From Glandiceps talaboti (taxonomy: Eukaryota; Hemichordata; Enteropneusta; Spengelidae), in NCBI RefSeq assembly GCF_964340395.1, contig NC_135563.1, positions 310,001 through 374,000 on the forward strand: a stretch of DNA of 64,000 nucleotides, in the 5' to 3' direction. The position numbers were made by a program, and so were the translations under genes. The notes beneath the pieces are model-generated. The model made no database searches. It worked only from the letters and a program-made list of their open reading frames with translations, and was not told where the DNA came from. Position 1 is the stretch's first letter. Every line of letters starts with the position of its first letter. This document shows positions 19,930 through 33,219 of this stretch, one piece after another.

Positions 19930-22895
19930 TAGATTAAGATGCATTCTGGATGTGTTTATCTCATCAGTGATATGCAAATTAGGGCTAAAAAGACTCAAAC
20001 TAAATGAAAGTCTATAACAAGATGATCCAATCAGTAATATGCAAATTAGTGCCTAATAATATGTCTTTTTGGTCAAAATTCTATCATTAGATTAAGATGT
20101 ATTCTTGATGTGTTTATCTCATTAGTGAGTATGCAAATTAGGGCTAAAAAGACTAAAACTAAGTCTATATTTACAAAGTCTATAACAAGATGATCCAATT
20201 AGTAATATGCAAATTAGTGCCTAATAACGTGTCTTTTTGGTCAAAAGTCTATCATTAGATTAAGATGTATTCTTGATGTGTTTATCTCATCAGTAATATG
20301 CAAATTAGTGCCTAATAATGTGTCTTTTTGGTCAAAAATCTATCATTAGATTTAGATGTACTCTTGATGTGTTTATCTCATCAGTGATATGCAAATTAGA
20401 GCTAAAAAGACTAAGACTAAAAGTCTATATTTACAAAATGTCTAAGATAATCCAATCAGTAATATGCAAATTAGTGCCTAATAATGTGTCTTTTTGGTCA
20501 AAAATCTATTATTAGATTAAGATGTATTCTTGATGTGTTTATCTCATCAGTGATATGCAAATTAGGGCTTAAAAGACTAAAAATAAAGGAAAGTCTATAA
20601 CAAGATGATCCAATCAGTAATATGCAAATTAGTGCCTAAAATGTGTCTTTTTGGTCAAAAATCTATCATTAGATTAATATGCATTCTTGATGTGTTTATC
20701 TCATCAGTGATATGCAAATTAAGGCTAAAAAGACTAAAACTAAGTCTATATTTACAAAAAGTCTATAACAAGATGATCTAATCAGTAATATGCAAATTAG
20801 TGCCTAATAATGTGTCTTTTTGATCAAAAATCTATCATTAGATTAAGATGTATTCTGGATGTGTTTATCTCATCAGTGCTATGCAAATTAGGGCTAAGAA
20901 GGCTAAAAATAAAAGAAAGTCTATAACAAGATGATCCAATCAGTAATATGCAAATTAGTGCCTAATAATATGTCTTTTTGGTCAAAATTCTATCATTAGA
21001 TTCAGATGTATTCTTGATGTGTTTATCTCATCACTTATATGCAAATTAGGGCTAAAAAGACTAAAACTAAAAGTCTATATTTACAAAAAGTCTATAACAA
21101 GATGATCCAATCAGTAATATGCAAATTAGTGCCTAATAATGAGTCTTTTTGATCAAAAGTCTATCATTAGATTAAGATGTATTCTTGATGTGTTTATCTC
21201 ATCAGTGATATGCAAATTAGGGCTAAAAAGACTCAAACTAAAAGAAAGTCTATAACAAGATGATCCAATCAGTAATATGCAAATTAGTGTCTAATAATGT
21301 GTCTTTTTGGTCAAAAGTCTATCATTAGATTAAGATGTACTCTTGATGTGTTTATCTCATCAGTGATATGCAAATTAGGGCTAAAAAGACTCAAACTACA
21401 AGAAAGTCTATAACAAGATGATCGAATCAGTAATATGCAAATTAGTGCCTAATAATATGTCTTTTTGGTCAAAATTCTATCATTAGATTAAGATGTAATT
21501 TTGATGTGTTTATCTCATTAGTGATATGCAAATTAGGGCTACAAAGACTAAAACTAAAAGTCTATATTTATAAAGTCTATAACAAGATGATCCAATCAGT
21601 AATATGCAAATTAGTGCCTAATAACGTGTCTTTTTGGTCAAAAGTCTATCATTAGATTAAGATGTATTCTTGATGTGTTTATCTCATCACTGATATGCAA
21701 ATTAGGGCTAAAAAGACTCAAACTAAAAGAAAGTCTATAACAAGATGATCCAATCAGTAATATGCAAATTAGTGTCTAATAATGTGTCTTTTTGGTCAAA
21801 AGTCTATCGTTAGATTAAGATGTACTCTTGATGTGTTTATCTCATCAGTGATATGCAAATTAGGGCTAAAAAGACTCAAACTAAAAGAAAGTCTATAACA
21901 AGATGATCCAATCAGTAATATGCAAATTAGTGTCTAATAATGTGTCTTTTTGGTCAAAAGTCTATCATTAGATTAAGATGTATTCTTGATGTGTTTATCT
22001 CATCAGTGATATGCAAATTAGGGCTACAAAGACTAAAACTAAAAGAAAGTCTATAACAAGATGATCCAATCAGTAATATGCAAATTAGTGCCTAAAATGT
22101 GTCTTTTTGGTCAAAATTCTATCATTAGATTAAGATGTAATTTTGATGTGTTTATCTCATCAGTGATATGCAAATTAGGGCTTAAAAGACTAAAAATAAA
22201 GGAAAGTCTATAACAAGATGATCCAATCAGTAATATGCAAATTAGTGCCTAAAATGTGTCTTTTTGGTCAAAAATCTATCATTAGATTAATATGCATTCT
22301 TGATGTGTTTATCTCATCAGTGATATGCAAATTAGGGCTAAAAAGCCTCAAACTAAAAGTCTATATTTACAAAACGTCTATAACAAGATGATCTCTTCAG
22401 TGATATGCAAATTAGGGGCTAATAATGTGGCTTTTTGGTCAAAAGTCTATCATTATTTTAAGATGTATTCTTAATACTATGATCTCATCGATGATATGCA
22501 AATTAGGGCTAAAAAGCCTAAAACTAAAGGTCTTTATTTAAAAAAGTCTATAATAAGATGATCCAATCAGTAATATGCAAATTAGTGCCTAAAAATGTGT
22601 CTTTATGGTAAAAAATCTATCATTAGTTTAAGATGTATTCTTGATGTGTTTATCTCATCAGTGATATGCAAATTAGGGCTATAAAGACTAAAACTAAGTC
22701 TATATTTACAAAAGGTCTATAACACGATCCAATCAGTGATATGTAAATTATGATCTAAAAATGTCTTTTTGGTTGTCTATAATTAGATTAAGATGTATTC
22801 TTGATATGATAATTTCATCAGTGATATGCAAATTAGGGCTAAAAAGACTACAACTAAAAATCTGTAATTACAAAAAGTCTATAACATGATGATCC
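19930..22895 (+). repeat. Satellite array with two ATGCAAAT octamers per ~160-bp unit
   Basis: About 17-18 units. A typical unit reads: tgatatgcaaattagggct, aaaagactaaaact, (optional tctatatttacaaa), agtctataacaagatgatcc, aatcagtaatatgcaaatta, gtgcctaataatgtg, tctttttggtca, ctatcattagattaagatgt, attcttgatgtgtttatctc. By eye I count about 35 intact ATGCAAAT words plus one mutated (atgtaaat near 22741). Units differ by presence of the tatatttacaaa piece and by point changes. Divergence increases after 22380. The ORFs here are incidental. Confidence 0.95.
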
Positions 22896-25590
22896 CCGAG
22901 CACTGAGCAAGGACCATTAGTTTTTCACCATTAGAGTAGTTTTTGTTACATGGGAGGAGTTTAAAAAAAAAGTTTTTATAAGAGAACTACCGTCTCCCTC
23001 ATTAACCTCTGTAAAAAATAAATAAAATAAAAGCTGTAAAAATATAACTGGTGTAAACCAAAATGCTCCTGTAGGTTGCAATTGGTTTTGCTAAATTAAA
23101 ACTGAATCATAAAAGTTTGATTCAATATTTATCAATTGAAATTTTGAACAAAAATATTATGGTTTACCACACTTGTGTTTCTCTCTCAATCAGAGATCAC
23201 AATGTTTAGAAAAGGGAATAGAATTCATCCAGCAAAAGCACTTTTAGTCCCCCAAAGTGAGTGACTATTACAATGGGCTCAGACTTCCAATATCTGATTT
23301 CTTTCAAAACTGGCACAAAGGTAACATGTCATTCGGAAAATATGCCATATTTGTCATCAAAAATCAATATTTTCTGCATAATTAATCATAAAACAAGCTT
23401 TATTTTGAAACCTGGCCTTGAGCTCCCATGGACTATACGGGGAAGGTCTGCTGTAAAGTCTGTATGCATATGTCATAAGGTACATGTACATGTATGATAT
23501 AGGGTATATACTTTTCTAGGCGAGAAGATTTTGGATAACCCTGCCCATCTAGACTGGTTGATTTTATTTTAATTGTAGTTCAAAATATTGATATATTTTT
23601 CAAAATAATTCTTACAATTGCTAAAAGTAAGATTTCATTTCTCAAAAAATTAATTATTTTTGATCAGTTTTTAGGTATTACATCATATGAACTACCGTCT
23701 GCATGTATTATAGACCTGTATAGTATGTATTTTGAGTGATACAGTTGGTATAAGAAAGAGTCAGACCATTTTTAGGGTGTGTAGTATGACAACAGTTTGG
23801 TTTTTGGGGGTTTCAACATAGCCTCCCTATGTCATTTCACAAAGAGTTGCCCACCTCATCCTGGGATATATGGTCATGTGAACAAAATTAATGAAAGTGG
23901 TTTATTTTGCCAATACTAGTTCAAAGAAGCACACTTTAGATAAATTTTCTTTGCCGGCCCTACTATTAAATTCTATCTTAATAACAATAATGATAATAAT
24001 AATAATAATAACTTTAGGGTAATAATAATAACATATAATAAATAATCACTAATAAGTAATAAGTACTAATATAATAAATACTAATGTATGATAAATACTA
24101 ATATATAATAAATACTAATATATAGTAAATAAGCACATAATTAGGCACCAATGACTGTTAATTTCTAATTCTCCTTTCATAATTAATTGCACTTAAAGTT
24201 GAAATAGTATTGGCATTATGGATTACTCTCATTAAACATGTTCATATGACAGGACAACTCTGTGTGAAATGATACTAGGAGGCTTTGCTAAGATTACCAA
24301 GCCCTTACTGTTGTCATACTACATACCCAAAAATGGAGACACTTTCTAATACCAACTTTATAGCACAAAATAGATACTCTACAGATCTATGATAGATACA
24401 GGCGGCAGTTTGTACGATGAAATAGCTAAAAACTGACCAAATTAATTGTCTTTTGGAAAATGAAATCTCACTTTTAAGAATTGTAATAATGTTTTGAAAT
24501 TTATAGATTTATTCTAAGCTGCAACTGAAGCAAAATCTATCAGTCCAGCTGAGCAGGGTTTTCCAAAGTTTTCCAGCCCAGAAAAGTATACAAAAAAACA
24601 CTGCTTTCCAGCAGACCTTTCCCACCTATGGGAGTTGTGCACCCCCCCCCCTCCCATATTACTTCTGCAAAAAAAATTTAATTCTCTGAGATAGGACAAA
24701 AATACACATTTTGATAACACATACAAATTCTACCCACTTTATGCAACTTTAGTCAGTTATTATTTCATAATCAATTTAATAGTATAAAAATGTTTTTGCT
24801 TGACTTATTCTCATTGGCTTTTCTAACCATTGGGGTCGATTTTTCAGGGAGAAACAGTAGAACAATAAAAAATCAATTAATTATACTGTATTTGCAAATT
24901 TATACACACAGTTCTTTCTTTATAGTGGTTTCCCAAACCTGGGCAAGTTTACCTTCGTCAAGATTTGATTTCTTCCTTTCACCCCATTTCATAAAAAAAT
25001 ATTGTCTACAAATTATAACCTTGAAAATTTAATATCAACCATATGGGAGCACTTTGGTAAATGTAATTTATATTGAATGTATTTTTTCATTATTTTATTA
25101 AATAAAACACAATATATTAACCAAACTGTATTAATACAATTTCCATGCAAGTTTATTTTCAGGAAGCCAGGCTCGACAAAGATGGACAAATGATGGAAAA
25201 TGTGAGTCAAAAAACTGTCTTTTTAATATTTAATATGTTTATACATTGAAAGTTAGATTTAGAAACTTTATTTCTATTTGATTGTCATGTCTGCAATATA
25301 AAATAAATTTAGAAAATAATATAATTGCATTGTGAGTGAATACTTCAATTCTTATACTATTTCTTAAATTTCTTTCTTTTAGCCTGTGGTGATAAGAAGA
25401 CCCAAGACTGATCGATGTATTTGATTATTACGATACTGATGTGTATTTTGCATTTATGTGTATCTATTAAAATGTAATTTATGTATTGAAATGTATTTTT
25501 AAGTTATTTTATTAGTAGAACTTTTGGAGGAGTTTAGAAGAACAGAAAAACAGTTTCAGACATCAGCACCAAGTAAGTTTTTTGAGTTTT
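22896..25590. other. 2.7 kb without a recognised gene
   Basis: AT-rich. It contains an ATAA/AATA-rich low-complexity stretch at 23985-24130 and a C-run at 24640-24652. Two segments, about 23690-23830 and 24290-24400, look like diverged inverted relatives: one has a tgtagtatgacaacag segment, the other ctgttgtcatactaca. ORFs reach only 80 codons and show no signature. Confidence 0.5.
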
Positions 25591-25599
25591 TTTTAGTTT

Positions 25600-26775
25600 G
25601 TATGGCTGCATGAATGATTGCTCTTTTAACTATCCCACCTCACCCCTTCCAACATACGTACATCAAATACACTATCATTTTTGCGTCTCCGGCACCAATT
25701 GTCATATCTGCGCCATCATCTACCTCGCGTTTCGGTCCGCAGTCTTCGCTGCACATAATCATATATTACATATTGACATACACAAACAGCACTCCTCGAT
25801 TTTTGTTATCCCTTTCCGTACGTCTGGTTTCTTGTGGATTTTGGTTTTCTCTGACTAGGTGGGTCTCCAGGGTTGATTACTTTGTTGTTTGGTTGGTTGG
25901 CGTTGGTTGGTTGGTTGGTCGGTTGGTCGGTTGGTTGGTTGGTTGGCAATGGTTCGTTGGTTAGTCCTTTGTAGGTTTTACATATTTTTCACTTGCTGTC
26001 TATGGCCTTAATCTCTCATACCAACACACATAAACCTCACAAACCTCCGCCGTGTCGCCGCCATCTCTATTACTGCCGTGTCGCCATCTTTATTTGCCAT
26101 CACCGTTGTGCGTCATATTCATTACAACAATACAATAAAGTCCCCCATTCATTTTAACTTTCTGTATGTATGTTTGTATGGTTTAGAGTTATAATGGCAC
26201 ATTCCATTACAACTCTTCATATTCGCAGTCAAGCATGTGCATGTATGTTAACCCTCTCCCCCCAAAAAAAACAAAAAGTATGTGTCCTTGTATGGTGATT
26301 CAAATTGGCAACAAAGAATTGCTTGGCAGCGATGACACCCCTAGCATTGACTAGATAATATGGATTTTAGAGTAATCAATTTCCAATGCGGCCTAAATTC
26401 AACTGCATACAGAGCTCAGTAGAGCTATCAAACATTTAATCCTCTTTTTATCAGGGGGGTGGGTTGGTCAATTTCACTACAAACATTCAAATTAAACTCT
26501 CAAATCCAGGGGACCATATAGCCAGAATTACCATACGAGTATGACTACATTCTCAGTCTAAATAATTGTTGGCATAAAAATGCTACTAATGACTGAGTGA
26601 ATTTAAGGTACTGTCGTCTTTAGTGTATCCATGGCAGTGTATTTCAAGGCAATATCTATTATATGGTACGTCTACAGAATATCAAGTATACATCACTTAC
26701 ACCTAAAAGCTATGAATGGTAAGCGTCATCTAGAAGTTCTTTACTTATCTTTGCTGTTCATCTACAATTGATCTG
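25600..26775 (+). repeat. Segmental duplication, copy A
   Basis: Collinear with 28796-29925: matches include acacaaac segments at the left, gagttataatggcac (26190 versus 29277), acaaagaattgcttggcagc and ccctagcattgactagataa (26315-26350 versus 29470-29510), and atatcaag.gtacatcac near the right end. Identity is moderate and gapped, so this is an old duplication. (TTGG)n repeats lie at 25888-25955. Confidence 0.8.
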
Positions 26776-27245
26776 TGCTGTCATGAACACAGATGAAAAG
26801 TGATGTAGCCTCAAATATTCATCTGAAAGTTGTTCATAAACTGATAAATTTTCATCAAGTCTTCATCAAAGACAGTCTTCAATATTTCAACTTACTAGCC
26901 AAGTCAAATTCAGAATTTTTTATGACAAATATGGCCAATATTTTGTCATCATTGCAAACAAAGCAATGACAAGGTCTCAAAGCTCATTATAAATAAAATG
27001 GGTATTAAGTCATTTAATTTAGGTTTCTATGTATTAAGCTACCAGACTGAGCTTGTGCACAAAATGTGAAGTTTGACATTTGTGCCAGGCTTGATTGAAA
27101 TTGGTCTATGCATCTCTGCTGTATACTGTGCACTATGATTAATGTTTGGCTATTTGACCTTGAAGATACAGGTCAAAGGTCGAGGTCTCAGAAAGACAAT
27201 TATCAATAATATGGATATGGATAATATAACACTCAAAGTGGGTCA
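26776..27245. other. No feature recognised
   Basis: 470 bp of unassigned sequence between the left duplicate and the 51-bp array. Confidence 0.4.
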
Positions 27246-27266
27246 CTATTACACACTTCAATAATA

Positions 27267-28497
27267 GCACTCGGTATTAAATAGCACTATTGCAAGAAAT
27301 GTGGGAATTGAATACTAGCAACCGGTATTAAATAGCACTATTGCAAGAAATGTGGGAATTGAATACTAGCACCCGGTATTAAATAGCACTATTGCAAGAA
27401 ATGTGGGAATTGAATACTACCACCCGGTATTAAATAGCACTATTGCAAGAAATGTGGGAATTGAATACTAGCAACCGGTATTAAATAGCACTATTGCAAG
27501 AAATGTGGGAATTGAATACTAGCACCCGGTATTAAATAGCACTATTGCAAGAAATGTGGGAATTGAATACTAGCACCCGGTATTAAATAGCACTATTGCA
27601 AGAAATGTGGGAATTGAATAATAGCACCCGGTATTAAATAGCACTATTGCAAGACATGTGGGAATTGAATACTAGCACCAAGTATTAAATAGCACTATTG
27701 CAAGACATGTGGGAATTGAATACTAGCAACCGGTATTAAATAGCACTATTGCAAGAAATGTGGGAATTGAATACTAGCACCCGGTATTAAATAGCACTAT
27801 TGCAAGAAATGTGGGAATTGAATACTATCACCCGGTATTAAATAGCACTATTGCAAGAAATGTGGGAATTGAATACTAGCACCCGGTATTAAATAGCACT
27901 ATTGCAAGAAATGTGGGAATTGAATAATAGCACCCGGTATTAAATAGCACTATTGCAAGACATGTGGGAATTGAATACTAGCACCAAGTATTAAATAGCA
28001 CTATTGCAAGACATGTGGGAATTGAATACTAGCAACCGGTATTAAATAGCACTATTGCAAGAAATGTGGGAATTGAATACTAGCACCCGGTATTAAATAG
28101 CACTATTGCAAGAAATGTGGGAATTGAATACTATCACCCGGTATTAAATAGCACTATTGCAAGAAATGTGGGAATTGAATACTAGCAACCGGTATTAAAT
28201 AGCACTATTGCAAGAAATGTGGGAATTGAATACTAGCACCCGGTATTAAATAGCACTATTGCAAGAAATGTGGGAATTGAATAATAGCACCCGGTATTAA
28301 ATAGCACTATTGCAAGAAATGTGGGAATTGAATACTAGCACCCGGTATTAAATAGCACTATTGCAAGAAATGTGGGAATTGAATACTAGCAACCGGTATT
28401 AAATAGCACTATTGCAAGAAATGTGGGAATTGAATACTAGCAACCGGTATTAAATAGCACTATTGCAAGAAATGTGGGAATTGAATACTAGCAACCG
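27267..28497 (+). repeat. 51-bp minisatellite, about 24 units, with six-unit higher-order pattern
   Basis: Unit: cccggtattaaatagcacta, ttgcaagaaatgtgggaatt, gaatactagca. Units vary mainly at the junction (caacc, caccc, tatcaccc, caccaag, aatagcaccc) and at aagaaatg versus aagacatg. The order caccaag-caacc-caccc-tatcaccc-x-aatag repeats at 27672 and 27977, about 306 bp apart, showing amplification in blocks of six. Confidence 0.95.
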
Positions 28498-28625
28498 TTC
28501 ATGTTGTACTTAAAAATAGTGACCCCCCCTGCAATTCATCCACAAAACAATCCCCCCCCCCTGACAAATATAAAAACACAATGTCCTGCCCATCTGTTGA
28601 CAGGAAACACTCTTTTTGTTCACGC
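28498..28625 (-). repeat. C-run repeat family, copy 1
   Basis: gttgtacttaaaaatagtga followed by C-runs, gcaattcat, acaaaacaatcc, C-run, and catctgttgacaggaaacac. The same order occurs in inverse orientation at 54280-54490. Confidence 0.8.
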
Positions 28626-28795
28626 ACACTGCATATATAGTTAATTTTACATGTTACATTTTCAGTAATTTTAATTTTTATACTATTTTTTTATAACATT
28701 AGCATGGAACTATAACAAAACAATAGATGGTTACAAAGGCCAAAGAAAATGATTATCAAAATCTTGTGAAATTAAAATGCTTTTACTTTTCTAAG

Positions 28796-29925
28796 TATGA
28801 ATGAATGAATGAGTGACTGTTGTTCTTATAACCCCCTCTCCAACCTACACATTTCAAATACTACCCGTATTTTCATCATCATCGCCATCAACTACCTCAC
28901 GCCTCGGTCCTTTTTTGCCATCACTACGCATGACCACATATTGCATATACACAAACGGTTCATCTTTTTTCTTTTTCTTCTCATTTTGGGTTGTCCTCAG
29001 GTTAGGTTAGGTCAGAGGGTCGGTAGTTTGGATTATTTTCACTTGCCTGGCTATGGACTTTCTCTCATACTTAACATCCACAGACACAAATTTCGCACTT
29101 CCACCACTGTCACCAATTTCACCACGTCTCCGTTTGCATTCATCATCTTCGCTGCGTCTTCATCTACATTCGCCGTCCTTCCCGCGTCTCCACCTGCATT
29201 CGTCATGTTCGCCCTGTGTCATATTCAAGTTATTTTTACACCAACACCAACACAAACTATAGGTTTTCATGTTTGAGAGTTATAATGGCACCATACCCTC
29301 ATAACTCCTCACTATTGGCTGTCAAGCATTGTGAGTGTGTGTATTAAACTTGCCCCCCCCAAAAAAAAAAAAAAATAAATAAATAAATAAAAGTAATAAA
29401 TAAAAATAAAGGAAAAACTGTGGCCTATTGTATATAAAAGGGTATGTATGGCAACTCAAAGGAAGCGACAAAGAATTGCTTGGCAGCAATGATACCCCTA
29501 GCATTGACTAGATAATATGGACGTTAGATTCAATATTTCATGCGCCACATTTCAACAGAGCTCAGTGAAGTTCTACCAACCCTGTACATCATATCATTGG
29601 GATTAGGAATGGACAATAAAAATATCAAGGATCTAACGTTCAGGGGACTTTTTTGCCCGACTTGCCATATCATAACGGTACTCGGTATATACTAGTTAAT
29701 CTAGATGAATGAAATAAATGAAATAAAATATACCATAAGTTCTATAAATAGTCTATACATATAATGACCAACTGAAAGTACTATCGTCTGGCTTTTGTGG
29801 CTGTCATTCAAGGCAATTTCTATTACATCTGCAAGATATCAAGTGTACATCACCTACATCTGACGGCTTAGAGTGTTAAGTGTCTAGGGTACTTACTTTT
29901 TATTATTCGTCTACATTTGATCATG
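28796..29925 (+). repeat. Segmental duplication, copy B
   Basis: Direct-orientation counterpart of 25600-26775 (see there), about 3.2 kb away, with the 51-bp array between them. A 155-codon ORF (28809-29276) lies in it but the frame is not shared with copy A, so I regard it as non-coding. An A-run/(AAAT)n stretch lies at 29357-29412. Confidence 0.8.
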
Positions 29926-30457
29926 ATGTGTGATGATGATGAACGTAAGTGTAGTCTGTAAGGTACGCCGTGATGGGGCGCCCTCACACTTCAGCCAACC
30001 CCTCCCACGCCGGTGAGGGCGGAACGTCAGGACGTATCTTACAGTCTAACGTAAGTGACACACAAAATTAATTATGTATGCGTAAGAGCAAATGACACAC
30101 ATCTTATGGCAAATGACTAGCGTATGGAAATAAATGACACACATAAGGCAAGTAATGCACGTATGACCACAGGGGCGTGTAATATTTCTTAGATTGTTGT
30201 TTTCCTGGTCTACAGACTAGATATAACAACCTTTTGACTATAAATTCCTACCTGTAAGTAAGGAAAAAACCAGGGAAAAAACATTTCCGATACTTTAGAG
30301 ATTGACACATTTGTAGCAGCAGGATTCGTACGATATTTTCCTAAGAAAACGGCAATCCAGGGCGGCAATCTAAGCAATAATACGTGCCCTGTGCTCGTGA
30401 CTATAAATGACGCACACACAAGGCGAATGATGCACACATGACAATAAATCTAAATGA
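29926..30457. repeat. Degenerate aatgacacaca repeats interrupted by a MITE
   Basis: Words such as aatgacacacat recur at about 30053, 30088, 30140, 30427 and 30452. A short inverted pair surrounds 29960-30050 (ctgtaaggtacgcc / gtcaggacgtatcttacag). Confidence 0.55.
30168..30393. mobile_element. hAT-like MITE, copy 2
   Basis: Same family as 2572-2794: starts cacaggggcgtgtaatattt and ends gcaataatacgtgccctgtg, with matching interior (tagattgttgttttcc, ctacagac, atattttcctaagaaaacgg). The flanks cgtatgac and ctcgtgac are only a partial 8-bp duplication, so this copy is older or has drifted. Confidence 0.8.
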
Positions 30458-33219
30458 CACACATGACTACATGAGATGACTACATGCGATATGACTACAT
30501 GAGGTGACTACATGCGATGTGACTACATGAGATGACTACATGCGATATGACTACATGAGATGACTACATGCGATATGACTACATTAGATGACTACATGCA
30601 ATACTGCGATGCGAGATGATGACATGATATGCGGCGATTTTGTAATGACGTTATGCCATTCGTAGATTATTCAATATGCATAAGGGGTAGACCATTCGAT
30701 ATCCTGGGGGCTTGGAAGATTGGTGGAGAGTCATTATTTTTTTTCCCACCTGCTTGCCTGAGAATTATTTTTTTTCTCCTTTTCCTATGCTGGCAACTTT
30801 TTTTTTCTTTGCTTCTTTGAGATATCCGGATTTTTTTTTTACGTCAATGTTGAACACCTACATTTGTTGCCACAATTTTCTGTTTGGTTTTGGCACACGG
30901 TAATAGAGAGAGTAAAAAGATGCTGTTCTATCACACACATATTATATTTAAAAAACTACATATTTCATACATGTTTGATTTTCAATTAAATAAGCATGCC
31001 ATGGTGACACACTGAAAATACAAATCGGAAACTTGATTGGTGAGCTCAAACATTCAGATAGACCGGTCAGTTTCTCCAGATTGGTGGATGGGGGGGGGGG
31101 GGTGTGTCAGTGTTTTTTTTCCATTGGGCCGACAAAAAGTCACTGACCCCCCCCCCCCCCTGAATAAAGTTTCATAGCATCTGACAGTAAGTTGTAGAGG
31201 GAAGAGCTTTGAGACTGGGATATGTCTACCTCTTGTGCGAGTGTCTGTGAATGGGGGGGGGGTTCTAGCGGGTCTCCCCCTAGAAAACGGCCTGGATGAT
31301 TTTTACTTCTAAAGGCAATGTTTAGGCTATTCACAGACACTTTCAGACAATAATTTACAAATTTTACAAGACAGCTCTAACATGTAAAAAGCAACTCTGT
31401 GAGGTTGAAACATTTTTGAAATAAAGTTTCATAGCATCTTGACAGTAAGAGTTGGAGGAAAGAACTTTGATTTGAGACTGGAACATGTCTACCTCTTACG
31501 GGGGGTTCTCGGGGGTCCCCCTAGAAGCCCTCGAGGTTTTTTACTTCTCAAGCAATGTTTAGGCTATTCACAGACACTTTCAGACAATAATTTGCAAGCT
31601 TTACAAGACAGCTCTAACATGTAAAAAGCATCTACACATGGTTGAAACATTTTTGAAATAAAATTTCATAGCATCTTGACAGTAAGAGGTGGAGGGAAGA
31701 ACTTTGATTTGAGGCTTGGACATGTCTACCTCTTATGGGGGGGGGGGGGGGTCCTAGGGGATCTCCCCTAGAAGCTTTTTAAGTTTTTTTTTACCAATTT
31801 TGGTGAATCTTATTGTTGGTTTAACGAATGAGTGGCCTCTGGGGTGATGGAGTCCAAGGGCCCCCCCCCCGCCAGATCTGCAGTTTTTTGTTTCTATTTA
31901 GGCGATTTTTAGGTTATTCATAGCCTCTGAGATATATATTGCCAAACATCGAAAAGCTAAAGTAAATATAACTTTTTCCATAAGTTTTCCATGTTATAAA
32001 AGTGGGCCTGTAACATTGGTATAGGGTCATTGATATTGCATTTATAGTAAAGTTACTGATGTGTTAGAGCACTTTAGGAGGTCATACCTAGTGTACAATA
32101 TAAACTTGAATTTGAGTTGTGGTGTCGATACATGTAGTGTCTGAAATAGGAAGTATAGCATCCCTTTTGACAAATTCATACTGAAGAGACTAGAACAATT
32201 TAGATTAAGTTCTTTTATAAACTATCCAATAGTATGAAGGTTACCATTACAAAACCTTCAAGTTCACTTTTGCCCCAAAGTGTAAGATAAGTGAAGCACT
32301 GATTGTGAAACAGCCAAACACTTACATGGCATGTTCTGTAACTAGTGTTGTAGCTAGGTAATACATGTATTATATGTATATTTTTTATGTATAGTTATGT
32401 TTGAACCCTTACATGAAGTAATATTTAAACCATTTATGAAAGAAACAGAGACAAGAACAAATATTATATGTACCACAGGCTAACGAAACTGACTGGTCCC
32501 TGACATGTGTTTGAAACTGTTTGTCATGATTTGACAAGTGTCCTGGTTGGAGAGGTACGAGCAATTTGAACAGTATACTCGAACCTGTGCATCATTTCCC
32601 TGCCAAGACATCTTTTTTTTCCATAACCCTCTCATATCCGGATTTTTTTTTCAAGCAAATCCATTTGGCATCTTTTTTCCCCCAAAATCTTCCAAGCCCC
32701 CCCCCCCCACCTCTTACCACGTGCAACATGCTGAGGAGTACTCCCTAGCCTGTTTCATATTAATACTCGTATTATGCGTATTGAATAATCTACGAATGGC
32801 ATAACGTCATTACAAAATCGCCGCATATCATGTCATCATCACAGTATTGCATATAGTCATCTCATGTAGTCATGTCGCATGTAGTCATCTCATGTAGTCA
32901 TCTCATGTAGTCATATCGCATGTAGTCATCTCATGTAGTCACATCGCATGTAGTCACCTCATGTAGTCATATCGCATGTAGTCATCTCATGTAGTCATAT
33001 CGCATGTAGTCATCTCATGTAGTCACATCGCATGTAGTCATATCGCATGTAGTCACCTCATGTAGTCATATCGCATATAGTCATCTCATATAGTCATATC
33101 GCATATAGTCATTGCAGTATTGCATATAGTCATTGTAGTATTGCATATAGTCATTGCAGTATTGCATATAGTCATTGCAGTATTGTATTTTCGAATATTG
33201 GCAGGCATTCTACGCCATA
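30458..33219. mobile_element. Foldback-type element, copy 2 (left end truncated)
   Basis: Begins inside the left GACTACATG array (30458-30600), without the TATGGCGT terminus. It continues through a core (30600-32830) collinear with copy 1 but lacking the 3.5-kb insert, then the right array (32845-33190) and the intact terminus ..ggcattctacgccata at 33219. The core holds three ~240-bp subunits with G-runs (31190-31790). There is no transposase. Its right flank is the RT half of the Penelope-like ORF. Confidence 0.8.

Noticed and set aside
27267-28497. Possible CRISPR-like array (regular 51-bp repeats)
   Set aside because: The units are contiguous with no unique spacers, and the context is eukaryotic. 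It is a minisatellite.
28809-29276. 155-codon ORF
   Set aside because: Lies in a diverged duplication whose other copy (25600-26775) does not keep the frame. Composition is low-complexity Pro/Thr/Ser.
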